Shown here: piece by piece, positions 58,906 through 64,000 of the stretch
Layout: each line of letters begins with the position of its first letter
Numbering within the stretch: the stretch's first letter is position 1
DNA from: DSYU01 sp964437595
GTDB taxonomy: Bacteria; Chloroflexota; Anaerolineae; Anaerolineales; Anaerolineaceae
DNA: 64,000 bases
Assembly: GCA_964437595.1 (NCBI GenBank)
Contig: CAYTHO010000011.1
Coordinates: 1-64,000 of the forward strand
Reading direction: 5' to 3'
Made by a program: the position numbers and the translations under genes
Notes under the pieces: model-generated
What the model was told of the DNA's origin: nothing
The model's input: only the letters and a program-made list of their open reading frames with translations
Database searches by the model: none

Positions 58906-59910
58906 ATGGCACTTTCCCCTTTAAAACATCGGGCAAGGCTGGAAGCCTGCCTGGACGGGCAGGTAATGGACCGTCCACCCGTTGCGCTTTGGCGCCATTT
59001 CCCGGTGGATGACCAGACTCCTGAAACGCTGGCAGCCGCGGTGGCTGCTTTTCAGCGAACTTTCGATTTTGACTTGATCAAGGTCACGCCTGCTTCTTCC
59101 TTTTGCCTTAAAGATTGGGGCGTCGATGACCGCTGGGCTGGCAACCCGGAGGGCACCCGCGAATATACCCGTCGGGCCATCCACCGGCCTGAGGATTGGG
59201 ATTTGCTGCGCCCGCTCGATCCTACGCATGGTTTCCTGGGCGACCAGCTTGCCTGCCTGCGGCTGATCATGCGCGATTTCGCCCCTCACACGCCGGTCCT
59301 GCAAACCATCTTCAGCCCCATGTCGCAGGCTAAGAACCTGTGCGGGGCGGAGAATCTACTGGTCCATTTGCGGCGCAACCCGGAAGCCCTGCACCACGGC
59401 CTGCGCCGCATTACGGAAACGACCATTCGTTTTCTCGAGGAAGCCGTCAAAACCGGCATCGACGGCGTGTTTTATGCCGTGCAGCACGGGCAGTTCAGCC
59501 TGCTCTCTACCGACGAATTTGCTGCCTTCTGCCGCCCCTACGACCTGCAGGTGCTGGAGGCAGCGCGGGGGTTGTGGTTGAATTTACTGCACTTGCACGG
59601 CGAGGCAGTGATGTTCGACCAGATTCTGGATTACCCGATATCGATCATCAACTGGCACGACCGCCAGACCCCACCGACCCTGTCTGAAGCCCAGGCGCGT
59701 TTCCAGGGGACGGTATGCGGCGGGCTGCGGCAGTGGGAAACGATGGTCCTGGGCACGCCTGATCAGGTCCGCGCTGAAGCCCAGGATGCTTTTGCGCAAA
59801 CCCAGGGGAAACGGTTCATCCTGGGAACGGGCTGCGTTCTGCCAACCACCGCCCCCATGGGCAATATTATGGCTGCCCGCCAGATCGTGGATACCTGGAG
59901 CCAATCGTGA
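58906..59910 (+). CDS. Uroporphyrinogen decarboxylase (URO-D) family protein
   Basis: A TIM-barrel protein of 334 residues. The start has LKHRARLEACLDGQVMDRPP, then VALWRHFPVDDQ and DLIKVTPASSF. Such enzymes include methylcobalamin:CoM methyltransferases as well as HemE; the classic HemE N-terminal motif PxWxMRQAGRYxPEY is not present, so a methyltransferase-like or other URO-D role is more likely than heme synthesis. The final residues overlap rsmD by four bases (GTGA). Confidence 0.8.
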   Translation: MALSPLKHRARLEACLDGQVMDRPPVALWRHFPVDDQTPETLAAAVAAFQRTFDFDLIKVTPASSFCLKDWGVDDRWAGNPEGTREYTRRAIHRPEDWDLLRPLDPTHGFLGDQLACLRLIMRDFAPHTPVLQTIFSPMSQAKNLCGAENLLVHLRRNPEALHHGLRRITETTIRFLEEAVKTGIDGVFYAVQHGQFSLLSTDEFAAFCRPYDLQVLEAARGLWLNLLHLHGEAVMFDQILDYPISIINWHDRQTPPTLSEAQARFQGTVCGGLRQWETMVLGTPDQVRAEAQDAFAQTQGKRFILGTGCVLPTTAPMGNIMAARQIVDTWSQS

Positions 59911-60479
59911 CCACGCCGCGCATCATCGCCGGCACCGCCCGTGGTATCCGCCTCCAGATGGTCCCCGGCGATATCACCCGCCCGATTACCGACATGGTAA
60001 AAGAGGCCCTGTTTAACATCCTTGGGCAGGATGATATAGCAGATTCGGCCTGGCTGGACCTGTTTGGCGGCACCGGCAGCGTGGGCATTGAGGCGCTCAG
60101 CCGGGGGGCACGGTACGTTCGTTTTAACGATCTGCACCGCGCGGCGGTCACCACAATCAAAGCCAACCTGGAGCGCACCCACCTGCAAGAACGCGGGGAA
60201 GTGCTCCAGATGGATGCCTTTGCGCTGCTCAAACGCCCGCCAGACACGGCCTTCGACTATATCTACATCGCGCCCCCGCAGTATAAAGACCTTTGGAAGC
60301 GGACGCTCCAAGAACTCGATGAGAACAGCGGCTGGCTAAAAGAGGATACCTGGGTGATCGCGCAGATTGACCCATTAGAATATGAGCAGCAGGCTCTGCG
60401 AAACCTGGTCGAATTTGAACAGCGAAAATATGGCAACACGCTGCTGGTATTTTATGAGACAAACCTGCCAGAAGCATAA
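59907..60479 (+). CDS. rsmD: 16S rRNA guanine-966 N2-methyltransferase RsmD-like
   Basis: A class I SAM methyltransferase of 190 residues. RIIAGTARGIRLQMVPGDIT and TRPITDMVKEALFNIL are RsmD hallmarks, and LDLFGGTGSVGIEALSRGA is the SAM-binding loop. The catalytic motif that is normally DPPY or DPPF reads APPQY, so the Asp is gone; either the motif has drifted or activity is changed. GTG 59907 overlaps the URO-D stop. A partly paired hairpin follows. Confidence 0.85.
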   Translation: MTTPRIIAGTARGIRLQMVPGDITRPITDMVKEALFNILGQDDIADSAWLDLFGGTGSVGIEALSRGARYVRFNDLHRAAVTTIKANLERTHLQERGEVLQMDAFALLKRPPDTAFDYIYIAPPQYKDLWKRTLQELDENSGWLKEDTWVIAQIDPLEYEQQALRNLVEFEQRKYGNTLLVFYETNLPEA

Positions 60480-60482
60480 GAG

Positions 60483-60519
60483 CTTCGGTGCTCGATGAAG
60501 CTCGCTTCACAAACCGAAG
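60483..60519. terminator. Terminator-like hairpin after rsmD
   Basis: CTTCGGT (60483-60489) pairs with ACCGAAG (60513-60519), with a GAAGC/GCTTC mini-stem inside. No strong T-run, and its right arm lies in the Nudix 3' end. Confidence 0.45.
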
Positions 60520-61016
60520 TGTATATGCATCTGGTCGTCCGCGTCGTAATCGTAGCGTGCTGAAAAGGGCGCTGTGGGTCGAGGCGTAGTCAGAATCTTC
60601 TCCAGCAGAACGGGCACATCCTCAACGCAGGGGTATTCGCGCAGCCGCGCGTAAGGTACCCACTCCAAAGCACCCTCAGAGGAAGCTACTAACGATATTT
60701 CACCTGGCTGGGCTTCGCCATGAAACACAAAAAGGCCAATGCCCGTCCGCTCACCGGCATCGATCATTACTGTTCCCACCAGGCGCAGGTCTATTCCAAT
60801 GAGGCCGGTCTCTTCATTTAACTCACGCTTTGCAGCGGAGAGCGCATCTTCCCCCTGCTCAATATGACCGCCAATCCCATTATACTTATTCGCCCACAGC
60901 CGCTTGGACGGCGCGCCTTTGATCAATAATACATCTTCGCCGCGGGTGACAAAAATGAGCGCGCGCGGAATAATCATGTAGCGATCGTTGGTTACCCCCT
61001 GCTCCGATTTTGGCAT
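60507..61016 (-). CDS. Nudix hydrolase
   Basis: The 169 residues have the Nudix box GGHIEQGEDALSAAKRELNE followed by ETGL (Gx5Ex7REUxEExGU complete). PRALIFVTRGEDVLLIKGA and KYNGIGGHIE match 8-oxo-dGTP pyrophosphatase/MutT-like proteins. It may sanitise nucleotides; specificity is not readable. Convergent with rsmD; upstream lies the fba terminator. Confidence 0.9.
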   Translation of the reverse strand: MPKSEQGVTNDRYMIIPRALIFVTRGEDVLLIKGAPSKRLWANKYNGIGGHIEQGEDALSAAKRELNEETGLIGIDLRLVGTVMIDAGERTGIGLFVFHGEAQPGEISLVASSEGALEWVPYARLREYPCVEDVPVLLEKILTTPRPTAPFSARYDYDADDQMHIHFGL

Positions 61017-61029
61017 TCACCCTCCCGAT

Positions 61030-61068
61030 ATAAAATGGGGTTCCAGGAAAGTGATCCCTGGAACCCCA
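61030..61068 (-). terminator. Intrinsic terminator of fba
   Basis: TGGGGTTCCAGG (61036-61047) pairs perfectly with CCTGGAACCCCA (61057-61068), nine-base loop; on the minus strand it is followed by TTTTATATC. Confidence 0.9.
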
Positions 61069-61087
61069 GTATGCGTAAGCGATGGGC

Positions 61088-62038
61088 TTAGAGGCCCAGC
61101 ATCTTGCGGATTTCCGGAAGCTGGCCCGCACTGCCCAGTTTGCGGTTCTTGTCCGCAATGAACTTGGCGTATTCGGCCATGAAGACCTTACCGGGATCAC
61201 GCAGATCGAACTTTTCAGGGTGCTCCAGGAAGAACTCGCGGTGAACGCGGGTCCACACCAGGCGGCCATCCGTGTCGATGTTGATCTTGGTCACGCCCAA
61301 CTGCGCGGCGCGCAGGAACTGATTATCATCCACGCCCTTAGCGCCCTTCAGGCTGCCGCCAGCGGCGTTGATGCGGGCCACTTCTTCCTGCGGAACCGAG
61401 CTGGAACCGTGCATTACCAGCGGGAAACCGGGCAGTTTGGCCTGGATCTGGCTCAGGACATCGAAGCGCAGGCCCTGGGTGCCGCTGAACTTGAATGCGC
61501 CGTGGCTGGTGCCGATGGCAACGGCCAGCGAATCGCAGCCCGAGCGCTCGACGAATTCTCGCGCCGTGGCGGGATCGGTCAGCTTGGCATTGGCTTCATC
61601 GACCTTCACGTGCTCTTCCACGCCGCCCAACTGGCCTAATTCGGCTTCCACAACGATGCCCTTGGCATGCGCGGCATCCACAACGCGCTTGGTGATTTCA
61701 ATGTTCTTGTCGAATTCTTCGTGCGATGCATCGATCATCACCGAGCTGTAGAAGCCGCTGTTGATGCAGTCCATGCAGGTGGCTTCGTCGCCGTGATCCA
61801 GGTGGACGGCAAAAATCGAATCGGGGAAGATCTCGTTGGCGGTGCGGATGATGGCTTCCAGCATGCGCTTATCGGAGTAGGTGCGAGCGCCCTTGCTGAT
61901 CTGGATGATAAAGGGCGCCTGGCTGTCGATGCAGCCGCGGAACAGGCCCATGGTCTGCTCCAGGTTGTTGATGTTGTAAGCGCCAATGGCGTACTTGCCA
62001 TAAGCATGCTTGAACAAATCTTTCGTCGTTACAATCAT
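61088..62038 (-). CDS. fba: Fructose-bisphosphate aldolase, class II
   Basis: The zinc-dependent aldolase of glycolysis and gluconeogenesis, 316 residues. FAVHLDHGDE carries the catalytic Asp and a zinc His, VEAELGQLGGVEE and MHGSSSVP give the other ligands, and KINIDTDGRLVWT binds the phosphate. GAGGAG precedes MIVTTKDLFK. It shares orientation with the PFK gene 64 bases upstream, so the pair is a glycolytic unit. Confidence 0.95.
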   Translation of the reverse strand: MIVTTKDLFKHAYGKYAIGAYNINNLEQTMGLFRGCIDSQAPFIIQISKGARTYSDKRMLEAIIRTANEIFPDSIFAVHLDHGDEATCMDCINSGFYSSVMIDASHEEFDKNIEITKRVVDAAHAKGIVVEAELGQLGGVEEHVKVDEANAKLTDPATAREFVERSGCDSLAVAIGTSHGAFKFSGTQGLRFDVLSQIQAKLPGFPLVMHGSSSVPQEEVARINAAGGSLKGAKGVDDNQFLRAAQLGVTKINIDTDGRLVWTRVHREFFLEHPEKFDLRDPGKVFMAEYAKFIADKNRKLGSAGQLPEIRKMLGL

Positions 62039-62102
62039 TTTCTTTCTCCTCAAAGAAGTTCTTACTGAACTGTACCTGTAAAGATACGTTCGGTGAAATT
62101 CC

Positions 62103-63269
62103 CTAGCTCAGGAACATCGGCACGCCCATGAAGTCTTTAATGCGCGGGCGGTAGTTGTCAATATCATAGTAAGCAGGAACGTCCACGCGCTTCTTGCCAG
62201 CCAGCACCATCTCCATCGGGACGGTGGTGTATTTGCCGCCGTGCAGCGCCACCATCTTACCGGTTTCGTTGCGCCGGATGAGCTGCATCGCTAGGTTGCC
62301 GTAGGACATAGCCACCATGCGGTCGAGGGAATCGGGTGCGCCGGAGCGCATCAGGTAGCCTAACTGCTGGTACATAATGTTCTGACCAGTGAGGCGCTTC
62401 ACCTCATCGGAGAGCAGTTCACCAACGCCGCCCAGCTTGCGGTGACCGTAGGCATCGGCCTCGCCGGTTTCGATAACCTCGCCGCCTTCCATAATAGCGC
62501 CTTCGGAGATGGTCATGATGGCGTAGTTCGAAGAATTGTTACGCTTGTCTTCCACCAAGAATTGCGCCAGCCTCTTCACATCAAACGGTACTTCACTGAT
62601 GATCGCGCGATCGACGTAGGAGAGGTACGCGCTGATCAGGCTGGTTTCGCCGGAATTGCGGCCAAATAATTCAACGATACCAATGCGCTCGTGCGAGCCA
62701 ACCGAGGTGCGCATGTTGGTGATGAATTCAACGCTGCGAGTGACCGCGGTGGAGAAACCGATGCAGTAATCGGTGCCGAAGACATCGTTATCCATGGTCT
62801 TGGGGATCGCCACAACCGGCATACCCTCGCGGTGCAGGCGGACGCCAAAGCTCAGGGTGTCATCGCCGCCGATGGGGGTCAGCACGTCGATCCCCAGGTG
62901 CTCAATTACCTTTAAGACATAGGCGGTGTAGTCTGTAGTACTATCATCCAGCGCTTTTCCCCAGGTGGTGTTCTTGAGGAAATCGGGGACTGCGTTCTTG
63001 CCCACTTTTTGCGGATTGGTGCGCGATGTGTGCAGGAACGTGCCGCCCGTGCGATCCACCCGGCGTACATCTTCAATCTTGAGCTCACGAACATAATAAT
63101 CGTGCGTAGAAGGCTCATCCAGATTGTACTGCAGCAGTCCAGCCCACCCTCGACGGATGCCAAGCACCCGATAACCCAATTCAAGTGCGCCCAGAACCAC
63201 CGACTTAATGGCGGGATTGAGACCTGGGACGTCCCCGCCGCCAGTAAGAATACCAATTGTCTTCGTCAT
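62103..63269 (-). CDS. 6-phosphofructokinase, pyrophosphate-dependent type by motif
   Basis: The 388-residue PfkA-fold enzyme has ILTGGGDVPGLN, the donor-site IGGDDTLS (133-140) and IPKTMDND (156-162). ATP-PFKs have Gly at the position of Asp137 and at the position of Lys157 (GGDGS and GTIDND). Asp plus Lys there is the pyrophosphate-type signature, so it likely runs reversibly with PPi. Other segments, such as RTNPQK and SVGSHERIGIVELFGR, fit long-group PFKs. GAGAAG lies upstream of the start. Confidence 0.88.
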   Translation of the reverse strand: MTKTIGILTGGGDVPGLNPAIKSVVLGALELGYRVLGIRRGWAGLLQYNLDEPSTHDYYVRELKIEDVRRVDRTGGTFLHTSRTNPQKVGKNAVPDFLKNTTWGKALDDSTTDYTAYVLKVIEHLGIDVLTPIGGDDTLSFGVRLHREGMPVVAIPKTMDNDVFGTDYCIGFSTAVTRSVEFITNMRTSVGSHERIGIVELFGRNSGETSLISAYLSYVDRAIISEVPFDVKRLAQFLVEDKRNNSSNYAIMTISEGAIMEGGEVIETGEADAYGHRKLGGVGELLSDEVKRLTGQNIMYQQLGYLMRSGAPDSLDRMVAMSYGNLAMQLIRRNETGKMVALHGGKYTTVPMEMVLAGKKRVDVPAYYDIDNYRPRIKDFMGVPMFLS

Positions 63270-63331
63270 GTTCTTCTCCTGAGAAAATAAAGTGTTTGCA
63301 CGGTAATAAGCATATAGGAGCAGTAATACCC

Positions 63332-64000
63332 CTATGTGGTTTCTTCTTTTGGTTTCGCTTCCAGGGTAGGAACCTGGAAGGTGATCCGGGCACCCTTTCC
63401 CAGGTCCGAGTCGAGTTCCAGATACCCTCCCAACAGATCAACCCGCTCGCGGATTAACTTCAGGCCCAGCCCCTGCTTTCCGTTGAGAGCGTTTGTATCA
63501 AATCCTTTGCCGTTATCAATTACGGCAATCTTCGTCACATTCTCGTCCATCGAGAGCTGGATATTGATCTGCGGTTTGATCGGGTTATCTTGATTATGGC
63601 GGTACGCATTCCCCAGCAGCTCTTGAAGCGCACGGAAAATCATCACCTCCAGGTACGACTCCAGCCGGCGCTCGCTGCCCTTCAGAGTCAGGTTCACATC
63701 TGAGCCGGTCTGCTCTTTGAAGTTATCGACATAGCGGCGAACGGTGGGGAACAAGCCAAGGTCATCCAACATCATCGGGCGCAGCTCAAAAATAAAGGTG
63801 CGCACCTCTTTGAACGTGTTCATGGCCGCATTTTTTAAATTGTCCAGTTCTTCTTTTGCACGCTTGGCATCGATATCAAGCAGGCGGTTGGCAATTTCTG
63901 CCTGGACTATGAAATTCGAGAGTGCCTGCGCGGGGCCATCATGCATCTGGCGCGACAGGCGCTGCCGTTCAGCTTCCTGCGCGTTAATCACCATTTCCAG
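63332..64000 (-). CDS. DegS-type sensor histidine kinase (N-terminus cut by window)
   Basis: The 3' 222 codons of a kinase; the frame stays open to the window end, so the start is outside. AQEAERQRLSRQMHDGPAQA is the HisKA_3 dimerisation helix with its phospho-His. HATPase motifs are ELLGNAYRHNQD, VIDNGKGFD and KQGLGLKLIRERV. NarL/DegS family kinases pair with LuxR-type regulators; none is in view. The C-terminus is a short acidic tail. Confidence 0.9.
   Translation of the reverse strand: MEMVINAQEAERQRLSRQMHDGPAQALSNFIVQAEIANRLLDIDAKRAKEELDNLKNAAMNTFKEVRTFIFELRPMMLDDLGLFPTVRRYVDNFKEQTGSDVNLTLKGSERRLESYLEVMIFRALQELLGNAYRHNQDNPIKPQINIQLSMDENVTKIAVIDNGKGFDTNALNGKQGLGLKLIRERVDLLGGYLELDSDLGKGARITFQVPTLEAKPKEETT

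Noticed and set aside
1..64000. CRISPR arrays, insertion sequences, integrons, rRNA operon
   Set aside because: No regular direct repeats with spacers, no transposase or integrase frames, and no rRNA-like sequence seen.

Overview
The window reads as a chromosomal segment of a Chloroflexota bacterium, most likely class Anaerolineae. This is an inference from gene content, not from a marker gene. The pointers are multi-GAF membrane sensors without a kinase domain, a Tad/Flp pilus operon with no secretin or outer-membrane genes (fitting a single-membrane cell), type 2 IPP isomerase, a pyrophosphate-type phosphofructokinase, an orphan BchI-like ATPase and several lipoproteins with clear lipoboxes. 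Gene density is high, operons are short, and I see no insertion sequence, prophage, CRISPR array or rRNA operon.

Layout. 0.1-1.5 kb: TlpA-type thioredoxin and a catalytically degenerate Lgt-like membrane protein. 1.5-3.8 kb: folate/pterin genes (PTR1-like reductase, folB, folK, convergent folE). 3.9-6.0 kb: isoprenoid pair (polyprenyl synthase, fni). 6.2-8.5 kb: acyl carrier protein, then sucC-sucD on the minus strand. 8.7-10.4 kb: an SPFH protein fused to an excisionase-type helix-turn-helix, with an unknown helical partner. 10.7-17.1 kb: Tad pilus operon, namely a 48-residue Flp pilin, CpaB, a receiver-CpaE fusion, CpaF, TadB and TadC. It is followed by comF, hpf and efp. 19.3-24.7 kb: Cys-rich small protein, HAD-DinB fusion, ftsH and a large lipoprotein of unknown function. 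24.9 kb: tRNA-Gly(CCC).

26.2-45.8 kb is the most distinctive part, a roughly 20 kb one-directional signalling island. In order it has two single-domain response regulators, four large membrane or GAF receptors with no output domain, a ParA ATPase, a 1751-residue soluble hybrid histidine kinase with two receiver domains, and a threonine-synthase-like PLP enzyme fused to a receiver domain. The overlaps and tight spacing suggest co-expression. The working idea is that receptors lacking a kinase feed the soluble hybrid kinase, possibly positioned by ParA, with the two small regulators and the PLP-enzyme receiver as phosphoryl acceptors. Two unusual structured intergenic elements lie inside it and at its end.

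46-64 kb: EamA transporter, a convergent histidine kinase/response regulator pair, tRNA-Leu(GAG), plsX, NERD-like protein, rluB-scpB, a lipoprotein, a DUF348-G5-propeller protein, UDP-glucuronate decarboxylase, GtrA, BchI-like ATPase, TPR protein, URO-D family protein, rsmD, Nudix hydrolase, fba, PPi-type phosphofructokinase and the 3' part of a DegS-type sensor kinase cut by the window edge.
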